Shown here: positions 1-6,052 of the stretch, in pieces
Layout: each line of letters starts with the position of its first letter
Numbering within the stretch: the first letter of the stretch is position 1
From: an uncultured Opitutaceae bacterium
Lineage (GTDB): Bacteria; Verrucomicrobiota; Verrucomicrobiae; Opitutales; Opitutaceae
Direction: 5' to 3'
Length of the DNA: 12,044 nt
NCBI GenBank assembly: GCA_946482625.1
Contig: CAMLSH010000062.1
Span: 1-12,044 of the forward strand
Translations under genes and position numbers: made by a program
The notes under the pieces: model-generated
Database searches by the model: none
Seen by the model: the letters and a program-made list of their open reading frames with translations, nothing else
Told to the model about the DNA's origin: nothing

Positions 1-620
1 CCTCCGCCATCGACCGCGCCAAAGGCATCTTCGCCATCAAACCCAGCGGCGTGGATTACGTCTCCCTCAAGCCGGACGACATGGTCCTCGTCGATCTCGA
101 CGGCAAACAGGTCGAGGGCAAACTCCGTCCGTCCTCCGACACGCCCACCCACCGCCGCCTCTTCCTCGCCTTCGAATCCATCGGCGGCGTCGTCCACACG
201 CACTCCTCGCACGCCACCGCCTTCGCCCAAGCCGGCCGCTCGATCCCGATCTTCGGCACCACGCACGCCGACTACTTTTTCGGCGACATCCCAGTGACCC
301 GCAAAATGACGCCGCAGGAAATCGCCACCGCCTACGAGTGGGAAACAGGCAACGTCATCGTCGAGCGCTTCACCTCTGGCAAATTCGACCCGCTCGATTT
401 CCCCGCCGTCCTCGTCAACCGCCACGCGCCCTTCACGTGGGGCCACAACGTCGCCAAAGCCGTCGAAGTCGCCGTTGCCGTCGAATGCATCGCCCACATG
501 GCGCTCATGTCGCTCCAGCTGGAACCCAAGCTCCCGACCATCGAGGCCGAGCTCCTCAATAAACATTTCAAACGCAAACACGGCCCCGGCGCCTACTACG
601 GCCAGACCGGCAACTGCTGA
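1..620 (+). CDS. araD: L-ribulose-5-phosphate 4-epimerase AraD, 5'-truncated
   Basis: Class II aldolase/epimerase family enzyme interconverting L-ribulose 5-phosphate and D-xylulose 5-phosphate, the last step of L-arabinose entry into the pentose phosphate pathway; cytoplasmic. The reading frame is already open at base 3 (SAIDRAKGIFAIKPSGVDY) and stops at 618-620, so about 205 residues are visible; family members are about 230, so roughly the first 25 residues lie outside. Family marks seen: phosphate-binding KPSGVDY and SSDTPTHR; the HTH zinc-ligand pair (codons at 195 and 201); GTTHADYF carrying the catalytic Asp; the third zinc His in RHAPFTWGHN (codon at 423); and the C-terminal Tyr region GAYYGQ. 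The whole stretch aligns closely with Escherichia coli AraD as I know it. A close paralogue (UlaF/SgbE, same reaction) cannot be fully excluded, and no other arabinose gene is in view. Confidence 0.93.
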   Translation, partial: SAIDRAKGIFAIKPSGVDYVSLKPDDMVLVDLDGKQVEGKLRPSSDTPTHRRLFLAFESIGGVVHTHSSHATAFAQAGRSIPIFGTTHADYFFGDIPVTRKMTPQEIATAYEWETGNVIVERFTSGKFDPLDFPAVLVNRHAPFTWGHNVAKAVEVAVAVECIAHMALMSLQLEPKLPTIEAELLNKHFKRKHGPGAYYGQTGNC

Positions 621-706
621 CGCGTTTGTCCCGCGCCGCTCGGCCGCGCGCCGCCCAAGTCAAAGCCGAACCGCCTTCTCCGCCCCGTAGCCGCACTCTC
701 GTTCTA

Positions 707-728
707 GCCGCGCTCGTGAGAGCGTGGC
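707..728. terminator. GC-rich hairpin with GTGA tetraloop in a convergent gap
   Basis: GCCGCGCTC pairs with GAGCGTGGC (nine pairs, one G-U) around a GTGA loop, which is a GNRA-type tetraloop in RNA. It lies 86 bases after the araD stop and 35 bases beyond the stop of the small minus-strand gene, so it could end or protect either transcript. There is no T tract on either strand, so it is not a textbook intrinsic terminator. A partial copy of its left arm (TAGCCGCACTC) lies just upstream at 689-699. Apart from this I see nothing in 621-763. Confidence 0.4.
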
Positions 729-763
729 CGGAGCCCGAAAAACGCCCGCCAGCGTCGTTACCA

Positions 764-958
764 TTATCGCGCAGCGCCCGTTTTCTTCACCTCGCGTTTT
801 TTCAACAGCGCCTTCGCGGCCGTGGCCGACTTTCTCTTCGCCGGCGTCCGCGATCCGTTCTCCTGAATCGTCTCGAGGATTTTCACGGCACCGAGCAGCG
901 ACTGAACGGCTTGCTCCAACGCATCGACACGCGCAACCAGATCCGGGGTAGTGCTCAT
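764..958 (-). CDS. Small leucine-zipper-like protein with basic tail, hypothetical
   Basis: No family recognised. The 64-residue product starts at the ATG at 958; a TTG at 976 in the same frame would add six residues but is less likely. Residues 7-28 form a perfect 4-3 heptad pattern: L7, L14, L21 and L28 alternate with V11, V18 and V25, as in a parallel dimeric zipper. Residues 37-64 are very basic (11 Lys/Arg of 28, for example AKRKSATAAKALLKKREVKK). No signal peptide or membrane segment. The gene follows osmC on the same strand with a 97-base gap. A dimeric nucleic-acid-binding or scaffold protein fits, but that is inference. The regular heptads, acceptable start and proper stop argue that it is real; its short length and lack of Shine-Dalgarno leave doubt. 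Confidence 0.6.
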   Translation of the reverse strand: MSTTPDLVARVDALEQAVQSLLGAVKILETIQENGSRTPAKRKSATAAKALLKKREVKKTGAAR

Positions 959-1055
959 GCGGTTACCGTGGCGCAAACCCGCACGTTCGCAACTTGCTCC
1001 GACACCTCGTCATCGGCCCCGGGAGCCAGCCATGGTCGACGAGCACTCCGCTGGT

Positions 1056-1481
1056 TCACCCGAGCTTCGCCGACAACGTGATCGTCGCGTTGAGCAGGCG
1101 CGAGATCGGGCAATTCGCTTTCGCCTTCTCCGCCAGCTCTTCAAACTTCGCCGCATCGATCCCCGGTATTTTCGCGACCAACACCAGATGCGACGCCGTC
1201 ACCGTCCAGCCCTTCGGCGGCACGTTGTCGAGTGACACTTCCGCGGTAACTTCGAGGCGGTCCGGCTTGAACCCCGCCTCGCCCAAGGTCGCCGACAAGG
1301 CCATCGCGAAACAGCCCGCGTGCGCCGCCGCGATCAACTCCTCCGGATTCGTCCCCGCGCCCGATTCGAAGCGCGAGCCAAACGAGTACTCCGAATTTTT
1401 CAGCGCTCCACCGGGCACCGTGAGCGCGCCTTTGCCTTCCTTGAGCGAACCATTCCAGACAGCCGTTGCGTTACGTTTCAT
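1056..1481 (-). CDS. osmC: OsmC-type peroxiredoxin (organic hydroperoxide reductase)
   Basis: Thiol-dependent reductase of organic hydroperoxides and H2O2; a cytoplasmic stress protein that works as an intertwined dimer. The 141-residue product matches E. coli OsmC in length and order: RFESGAGTNPEELIAAAHAG before the peroxidatic Cys57, followed by FAMALSATLGEAG, then VSLDNV, IPGIDAAKFEELAEKAKANC with the resolving Cys124, and the PISRLLNATITL end. R37 and E47/E48 match the conserved Arg and Glu that shape the active site. The GTNPEELI and CP(I/V)S pattern places it in the OsmC rather than the Ohr subgroup. The ATG at 1481 gives the family-length protein; the frame is open to 1682 but that part has no family similarity. 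A GGAGGA sits 21 bases before the ATG, too far to be a normal ribosome site. The gene is divergent from the haem protein gene across a 209-base region with repeated CGCGCAAAA sites. Confidence 0.95.
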   Translation of the reverse strand: MKRNATAVWNGSLKEGKGALTVPGGALKNSEYSFGSRFESGAGTNPEELIAAAHAGCFAMALSATLGEAGFKPDRLEVTAEVSLDNVPPKGWTVTASHLVLVAKIPGIDAAKFEELAEKAKANCPISRLLNATITLSAKLG

Positions 1482-1520
1482 AGCCGTGCACCGGACACCG
1501 ATTCCTCCATCTGGCAAATC

Positions 1521-1593
1521 GCGCGCAAAATTCCTGGGCCTTCGCGCAAAAACGTAACACCCCCGCCAGAATCTCTCCGGAAATTTTGCGCGT
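1521..1593. promoter_or_regulatory. Triple CGCGCAAAA site in the osmC / haem-protein divergent region
   Basis: Three copies of the nonamer CGCGCAAAA: direct at 1522-1530 and 1543-1551, inverted (TTTTGCGCG) at 1584-1592. The first and third share more, forming an 11-base perfect inverted repeat CGCGCAAAATT / AATTTTGCGCG with a 49-base spacer. The first two copies are exactly 21 bases apart (two helical turns) and the second and third are 41 apart (about four), so all could lie on one DNA face. The block sits 41 bases from the osmC start and about 100 bases before the haem-protein start. It is a good candidate for a multi-site operator; the regulator is unknown. A long stem-loop is possible but less likely with such a loop. 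I could not place -35/-10 boxes convincingly in 1482-1690. Confidence 0.5.
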
Positions 1594-1690
1594 TCGCTTG
1601 CCCAAACGGGCCGGCGGCATCCTTTCCCCACCAAGGCAAACCGCCCACCCGTCGGCTTCTTGTAGTAAACTGCTTTTATCATGACCCATC

Positions 1691-2335
1691 ATGCCTTTTC
1701 CCCATAAACGCAGCCCCGCCCCCGCACGCATCGCCATCGGCGCGGCACTCCTCGTGAGCGCGGCCACGATCGTCCTCGTCAGCCACGCCGCGGTAAACCC
1801 GTCCGCCTCCACCAGTTCCGCCCCCGCCCAGATCACCGACACCAACGCCAACCGCGCGCGATCCATCGAGGCGTTCAAGCAGATCGCTTCCGTTCTCCGC
1901 CATCCGCGCTGCATCAACTGCCATCCCGCGGGCGATTTCCCCCGCCAAGGCAACGAGGGTAAACGGCATTCGATGAACGTCGTCCGCGGCCCTGACGATC
2001 ACGGCGCCCCCGCGATGAAGTGCAGTTCCTGCCACCAAAACGTGAATCAACAAAACGGTATACCCGGCGCCCCGCACTGGGGACTCGCCCCGAAGAGCAT
2101 GGGCTGGGAAGGCCTCACCGATCACCAGCTCGCCGAGGCGCTCAAAGATCCCGCCCGCAACGGCAAACGCTCCCTCGCACAGATCTTCGAGCACAACGTC
2201 CACGACGAACTGGTCGGCTGGGCGTGGAATCCCGGGGCCGGTCGCGACGCCCCGCCGCTCACCCGCGACGAATTCGCCAAAGCACTACGTACCTGGATCG
2301 ACACCGGGGCCGTCTCACCCGACGCCCCCAAATAG
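1691..2335 (+). CDS. Exported two-CxxCH haem protein of the isoquinoline 1-oxidoreductase-subunit type
   Basis: Probable c-type haem protein acting outside the cytoplasmic membrane as electron acceptor of the molybdenum enzyme encoded next door. The 214 residues begin with a basic n-region and a hydrophobic stretch at about 13-34, a signal peptide or N-terminal anchor. Two haem attachment motifs follow: CINCH (74-78) within HPRCINCHPAGD, and CSSCH (111-115). The second half has the blocks HWGLAPKSMGWEGL, KDPARNGKRSL and DELVGWAWNPG. This combination matches a family I know as "isoquinoline 1-oxidoreductase subunit", usually encoded beside IorA/IorB-type genes, as here. The ATG at 1691 is the only start that includes the signal. 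No Shine-Dalgarno box. The gap of 208 bases to the FeS gene means a shared transcript is likely but not certain. Distal haem ligands were not assigned. Confidence 0.85.
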   Translation: MPFPHKRSPAPARIAIGAALLVSAATIVLVSHAAVNPSASTSSAPAQITDTNANRARSIEAFKQIASVLRHPRCINCHPAGDFPRQGNEGKRHSMNVVRGPDDHGAPAMKCSSCHQNVNQQNGIPGAPHWGLAPKSMGWEGLTDHQLAEALKDPARNGKRSLAQIFEHNVHDELVGWAWNPGAGRDAPPLTRDEFAKALRTWIDTGAVSPDAPK

Positions 2336-2338
2336 GTG

Positions 2339-2359
2339 GCGCGCTCACTCCGAGCGCGC
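2339..2359 (+). terminator. Eight-pair hairpin just after the haem-protein stop
   Basis: GCGCGCTC and GAGCGCGC pair perfectly around a five-base ACTCC loop, starting three bases after the TAG stop. There is no T tract behind it, so it may be a 3'-end stabiliser or processing site that sets different levels for the haem protein and the downstream subunits. It may equally be a non-canonical terminator. It resembles the hairpins near 707 and 5300. Confidence 0.4.
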
Positions 2360-2425
2360 TGTTCACTTCCACACCGCGCTCTGAGCCCATCTACACCAAC
2401 CACCTCCGCCAACTCTCCGCCTCAC

Positions 2426-2453
2426 TGGTCATTGTCCATTGGTCATTGGTCAT
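2426..2453 (+). repeat. Four-copy heptamer tandem repeat (TGGTCAT)
   Basis: Copies at 2426, 2433, 2440 and 2447: three are exact TGGTCAT and the second is TGTCCAT. The array lies in the 208-base gap between the haem-protein and FeS-subunit genes. It resembles the short heptanucleotide tandem repeats described from cyanobacterial and other genomes. The rest of the gap (2454-2543) is pyrimidine-rich with scattered TTCCGA words and shows no gene. Confidence 0.75.
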
Positions 2454-2543
2454 TCCCGCCCCCGCCTTTCTCCCTTCCCTCCGTTACCTCCTGTAAAAAT
2501 TTCCGATCTCCGAATTCCGACCGTCACGTCTTCCGACTTCCAC

Positions 2544-3011
2544 ATGATTTCCCTCACCGTCAACGGCACCGTCCACCAGCTCGACATCCCCGGCGATACA
2601 CCGCTGCTCTGGGCGCTCCGCGATCACCTCGGCCTCACCGGCACTAAATTCGGCTGCGGCATGGCGCTCTGCGGCGCATGCACCGTTCACATCGACGGTG
2701 AAGCCGTCCGCTCCTGCGCCGCGCCCGTCGCCGGCCTCGTCGGCAAAAAGATCACAACCATCGAAGGCCTCGCCGCTCTCGCAAAACGCGATCTCCACCC
2801 CGTGCAGCAAGCTTGGATCGAAGAAGACGTCGTCCAATGCGGCTACTGCCACTCCGGCCAGATCATGAGCGCCTCCGCGCTTCTCGCGAAGGTCCCGCAG
2901 CCGACCGACACCGACATCGACAACGCCATGTCGGGCAACATCTGCCGCTGCGGCACCTATCAGCGTATCCGCGCCGGCATTCACCGCGCCGCCGAAATCG
3001 CCGCCAAATAA
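2544..3011 (+). CDS. [2Fe-2S] subunit of a xanthine oxidase-family molybdenum hydroxylase (IorA-like)
   Basis: Electron-transfer subunit passing electrons from the molybdenum centre to an acceptor. The 155 residues hold both expected domains. The N-terminal plant-ferredoxin-type domain has C38, C43, C46 and C58 ([16 protein letters not shown] then SC). The C-terminal four-helix [2Fe-2S] domain has C99 and C102 (QCGYCHSGQ) and C134 and C136 ([12 protein letters not shown]). Length is normal for IorA-type subunits. The ATG at 2544 places the first beta strand (MISLTVNG) correctly; an upstream ATG at 2439 in the same frame would add 35 residues unlike the family, encoded partly by the heptamer repeat. 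No signal peptide: it probably folds around its clusters in the cytoplasm and crosses the membrane bound to the Tat-signal-bearing large subunit, whose start lies 20 bases downstream. CO-dehydrogenase small subunits are related, but the IorB-like partner decides the assignment. Confidence 0.92.
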   Translation: MISLTVNGTVHQLDIPGDTPLLWALRDHLGLTGTKFGCGMALCGACTVHIDGEAVRSCAAPVAGLVGKKITTIEGLAALAKRDLHPVQQAWIEEDVVQCGYCHSGQIMSASALLAKVPQPTDTDIDNAMSGNICRCGTYQRIRAGIHRAAEIAAK

Positions 3012-3031
3012 TTTTCGCGAACCGCCCTGCC

Positions 3032-5296
3032 ATGATCACCGCCTCCCTTCGCGAAAATCCCGCCGCCACTGCCGCGCTCCGCGTCTCCATCGTCCCGCCC
3101 GCCACCGTCACCGATTGGTCGCGCCGTGGCTTCCTCAAAGCCGCGGGCACCACCGTCGGCCTCGTCCTCGCGTTTCAATTCACCGGAAAATCCGCCCGCG
3201 CCGCCGCCCTCGATGCCGCGAAAAACCCCGCCTCCGCCAACGGCGCCTTCGCACCCAACGCCTTTCTCCGCATCGCGCCCGACAGCTCCGTCACTGTCTT
3301 CATCAATCACGCCGAAATGGGCCAGGGCATAGTCACCGCCCTCCCGATGCTCATCGCCGAGGAGCTCGACGCCGACTGGTCCAAGGTCCGCACCGAGTTC
3401 GCTCCCGTTGCGCCCGAGTACAACCACTCCGCCTTCGGCATCCAGATGACCGGTGGTTCCTCGTCCACATGGTCTGAATACGAGCGCCTCCGCACCGCCG
3501 GAGCCACCGCCCGCGCCCTCCTCGTTCAAGCCGCCGCCGACACGTGGAAAATTTCCGCCGCCGAGCTGAGCACCGAAAACGGCCACGTTCTCCACGCCGC
3601 CTCCGGCAAAAAAATCCCCTACGGCGACCTCGTTGAACGCGCCGCCAAACTCACCCCGCCCGAAAAAGTCGCCCTTAAAGACGCGAAGAATTTTCGCCTT
3701 CTCGGCAAACCCACGCGTCGCATCGACTCCCGCGCCAAGGTCACTGGCACTGCCGAGTTCGGCCTCGACGTGAAACAACCCGGCGCCCTCACCGCCGTCG
3801 TCGCCCGCGCCCCCGCGTTTGGCGGCACCGTCGTGACGTTCGATCCCGCGCCCGCCCTCGCCGTGCCCGGCGTCAAAGCTGTATTCAAAATTCCCTCCGG
3901 CGTCGCTATCGTCGCCGACAGTTTCTGGACCGCCAAACGCGCCCGCGACGCCATCGTCTCCACCATCGAGTGGAAACTCCCCGACGACGCCCGCATCGAC
4001 TCCGAAGCGCAGGCGAAACGTTTCGCCGAGATCGCCAAGACTCCCGGCAACGTCGCCGAAACTCACGGCGATGCCGCCGCCGCACTCCAAGGCGCCGCCA
4101 AAACCATCGAGGCCGACTACGCCGTCCCCTACCTCGCGCACGCGCCGATGGAGCCGCTCAACGCCACCGTCCATCTCCGCGACGGCGAAGCCGAGATCTG
4201 GACCGGCACCCAGTTCCAGACGGTGGACCTAATGACAGCCGCCGCCGTGCTCGGTCTGAAACCCGATAAAATCCAACTCCACACCACCTTCCTCGGCGGC
4301 GGTTTCGGTCGCCGCGCCACGCCGTCCTCCGACTGGATCGTCGAAGCCTGCCAAGTCGCTAAGGCCGCCCGTGCCGCCGGTTTGGATACAGCCGTCAAAA
4401 CCGTCTGGACCCGCGAGGACGATCTCGCCGGCGGCTACTACCGCCCGATGTTTCACCACCGCCTCGTCGGCGGGCTCGACGCGCAGGGCAAAGTCGTCGC
4501 CTGGCAGCAAACCATCGTCGGCCAGTCCTTCATCGCCGGCACACCGTTCGAAGCGATGATGATCAAAAACGGGGTGGACGACACCAGCGTCGAAGGCGCC
4601 GCCCACTCCGTCTACAAAATCCCCGCCCGCCTCATCCACGCGCACAGCCCCAAAGTGCCCGTGCCTACGCTCTGGTGGCGCTCCGTCGGCCACACCCATA
4701 CCGCGCTCGCCGTCGAGTGTTTCATTGATGAACTCGCCCACGCCGCCGGCCGCAGCCCGCTCGATCTCCGTCGCGAACTCCTCCCGCCCGATTCCCGCCA
4801 ACGCCGGGTCCTCGAGCTCGCCATCGAGAAGTCTGGATACGGCAAAACCAAGCTCCCTACCGGTCGCGCTCACGGCATCGCTGTCCACGAAAGCTTCGGT
4901 AGTTTCGTTGCGCAGGTCGCCGAAGTTTCCCTCGAAGACGGCTGGCCCCGCGTCCACCGCATCACCGCCGCCGTCGATTGCGGCACCGCCGTCAACCCGC
5001 TCACCATCGAGGCCCAAGTGCAGGGCTCCGTAATCTACGCGTTGAGCGCCATCCTCTATGGTGAAATCACGCTCAAGGACGGCCGCGTGCAGCAGAAAAA
5101 TTTCCACGAGTACGAAGTCGTGCGCATGAACGAAACGCCCGTCGTCGATGTGCATATCATCGCGACAGGCGACAAGATGGGCGGCATCGGCGAAACCGGT
5201 GTCCCTCCGACTTTCGCCGCCGTCCTCAACGGCCTCTTCACGCTCACCGGCAAACGCATCCGATCCCTCCCGCTCAGCCACGTCGACTGGTCCTGA
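3032..5296 (+). CDS. Molybdopterin-binding subunit of an aldehyde / N-heterocycle dehydrogenase (IorB-like), Tat-exported
   Basis: Catalytic subunit of a xanthine oxidase-family enzyme, hydroxylating an aldehyde or aromatic N-heterocycle with water as oxygen donor. The 754 residues fit IorB-type proteins. A twin-arginine signal is visible: SRRGFLKAAGTTVGLVLAF at 30-48, ending near ARAAA (56-59). Cofactor and active-site blocks follow: NHAEMGQGI (92-100), GGSSSTWSEYERLR (141-154), the hammerhead-type SRAKVTGTAEFGLDV (233-247), AHAPMEPLNATV (369-380), GGGFGRR (422-428), WWRSVGHTHTA (548-558), DCGTAVNP (649-656) and GGIGETG (717-723) with E721 as the catalytic base. The frame is open upstream into the FeS gene, but only the ATG at 3032 gives the signal in the right place. 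The gene ends 37 bases from the oppositely oriented ktrA. No XdhC-type chaperone or molybdopterin cytosine transferase is present in the window, so maturation genes must lie elsewhere. Substrate unknown. Confidence 0.92.
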   Translation: MITASLRENPAATAALRVSIVPPATVTDWSRRGFLKAAGTTVGLVLAFQFTGKSARAAALDAAKNPASANGAFAPNAFLRIAPDSSVTVFINHAEMGQGIVTALPMLIAEELDADWSKVRTEFAPVAPEYNHSAFGIQMTGGSSSTWSEYERLRTAGATARALLVQAAADTWKISAAELSTENGHVLHAASGKKIPYGDLVERAAKLTPPEKVALKDAKNFRLLGKPTRRIDSRAKVTGTAEFGLDVKQPGALTAVVARAPAFGGTVVTFDPAPALAVPGVKAVFKIPSGVAIVADSFWTAKRARDAIVSTIEWKLPDDARIDSEAQAKRFAEIAKTPGNVAETHGDAAAALQGAAKTIEADYAVPYLAHAPMEPLNATVHLRDGEAEIWTGTQFQTVDLMTAAAVLGLKPDKIQLHTTFLGGGFGRRATPSSDWIVEACQVAKAARAAGLDTAVKTVWTREDDLAGGYYRPMFHHRLVGGLDAQGKVVAWQQTIVGQSFIAGTPFEAMMIKNGVDDTSVEGAAHSVYKIPARLIHAHSPKVPVPTLWWRSVGHTHTALAVECFIDELAHAAGRSPLDLRRELLPPDSRQRRVLELAIEKSGYGKTKLPTGRAHGIAVHESFGSFVAQVAEVSLEDGWPRVHRITAAVDCGTAVNPLTIEAQVQGSVIYALSAILYGEITLKDGRVQQKNFHEYEVVRMNETPVVDVHIIATGDKMGGIGETGVPPTFAAVLNGLFTLTGKRIRSLPLSHVDWS

Positions 5297-5299
5297 GTA

Positions 5300-5321
5300 G
5301 CTACGAGCGCCAGCGAGTGGC
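5300..5321. terminator. Imperfect palindrome in the convergent IorB-like / ktrA gap
   Basis: GCTAC pairs with GTGGC (one G-T) around GAGCGCCAGCGA, starting four bases after the IorB-like stop and ending 12 bases before the ktrA stop. The 25 bases 5298-5322 match 17 of 25 positions of 705-729, another convergent-gap hairpin, including TAGC at the start and GTGGCC at the end. Its position suits a shared bidirectional 3' end, but it has no T tract and the fold is weak. Confidence 0.25.
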
Positions 5322-5333
5322 CCCGCCCGCCGT

Positions 5334-6044
5334 TCACTCACCCGCGTGATCTTCGAGAAACGCCCGCAGCTTTTTCTCCGGCCCGAAAAGCACCAACACA
5401 TCGCTCGTCGCGAGCATGAAGCTTGCGTCGGGGAACCCGACCACTTTGCGCTTCGCCTCCTCGCCTTGCTCGGGCACCAGCCGCCCGAGGAAACGCCGCT
5501 CCGTGCGTTTCACCGCGACGAGCGCCACCTCGGCTTCGCGAAAGATCGCCACGTCCACCGCCGGCTTTTTCCCTACGAGATCCTTCGGCACCGGCGTCTC
5601 GATGATCGCGTGCCCGTCGCCCAGATCGAAACTGTTCACCACGCCTCGCATCAACAGCGACTGCGCCAGCCCGCGCGCCGCCACCTCCTCCGGTACCACC
5701 AGCCGGTCCACTTTCATCAAGCGCAACAACCGCTCATGAACCGGCGAAAGCACGCGGCACACGAGCTTCTTCGCCCCGAGATCCTGCGCCCGCGCCGTCA
5801 TCAACATCGACGCTTCGAAATCGTCGCCGATCGCGATGATAACCGCGTCCATCTCGCTGATCGGAAAACGCTCCAACGGCGACGGATCGTCAAAGTCCAT
5901 CATCGCAGCGGCACCAACCTCGTCCTTGATCGCGGATACGTTCTCCTCCTTCCGATCGATCGCCAAAACTTCCACGCCGAGCGCCGTCAGATTGCGCGCG
6001 AGATTTTTGCCGAAGACGCCGAGGCCGATGATGCAGAATTTCAT
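5334..6044 (-). CDS. ktrA: TrkA/KtrA-type RCK potassium channel regulator
   Basis: Cytoplasmic nucleotide-binding gating subunit of a K+ uptake system; binds NAD(H) or ATP/ADP and controls the membrane subunit encoded just upstream. The 236 residues are one RCK unit, the KtrA size, against about 450 for the duplicated TrkA of E. coli. The N-terminal Rossmann domain has the glycine-rich GLGVFG (7-12) after MKFCIIG and an acidic D30 closing the second strand (VLAID), a feature of NAD-type sites. IAIGDDFEASMLMTARAQDLGAKK (71-93) follows the usual TrkA_N pattern. The RCK_C domain spans about 140-232, with the characteristic FMLATSDVLVLFGPEKKL near its end. The ATG at 6044 starts right at the first beta strand; the frame is open further but overlaps ktrB. 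It starts eight bases after the ktrB stop, so the two are almost certainly cotranscribed and perhaps translationally coupled. Confidence 0.93.
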   Translation of the reverse strand: MKFCIIGLGVFGKNLARNLTALGVEVLAIDRKEENVSAIKDEVGAAAMMDFDDPSPLERFPISEMDAVIIAIGDDFEASMLMTARAQDLGAKKLVCRVLSPVHERLLRLMKVDRLVVPEEVAARGLAQSLLMRGVVNSFDLGDGHAIIETPVPKDLVGKKPAVDVAIFREAEVALVAVKRTERRFLGRLVPEQGEEAKRKVVGFPDASFMLATSDVLVLFGPEKKLRAFLEDHAGE

Positions 6045-6052
6045 GGGGAAGA

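Noticed and set aside
626..1081. 151-codon + strand open frame after araD
   Set aside because: Arg/Ser/Pro-rich, no domain, and antisense to the better-supported zipper protein.
1482..1682. N-terminal extension of OsmC in the same frame
   Set aside because: No similarity to OsmC, and it would run through the repeated CGCGCAAAA sites of the promoter region.
2439..2543. Earlier ATG for the FeS subunit
   Set aside because: It would add 35 Pro/Ser-rich residues unlike the family, encoded partly by the heptamer repeat; the ATG at 2544 begins at the first beta strand.
2813..3031. Upstream extension of the Mo-subunit frame into the FeS gene
   Set aside because: The extension is Arg-rich, overlaps conserved FeS cysteine codons, and would bury the Tat signal in the middle of the protein.
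2981..4174. 397-codon open frame on the minus strand across the Mo-subunit gene
   Set aside because: Its product is a Gly/Asp/Glu-rich string without domains, the expected antisense image of a GC-rich gene; the + strand frame has all the molybdenum-enzyme motifs.
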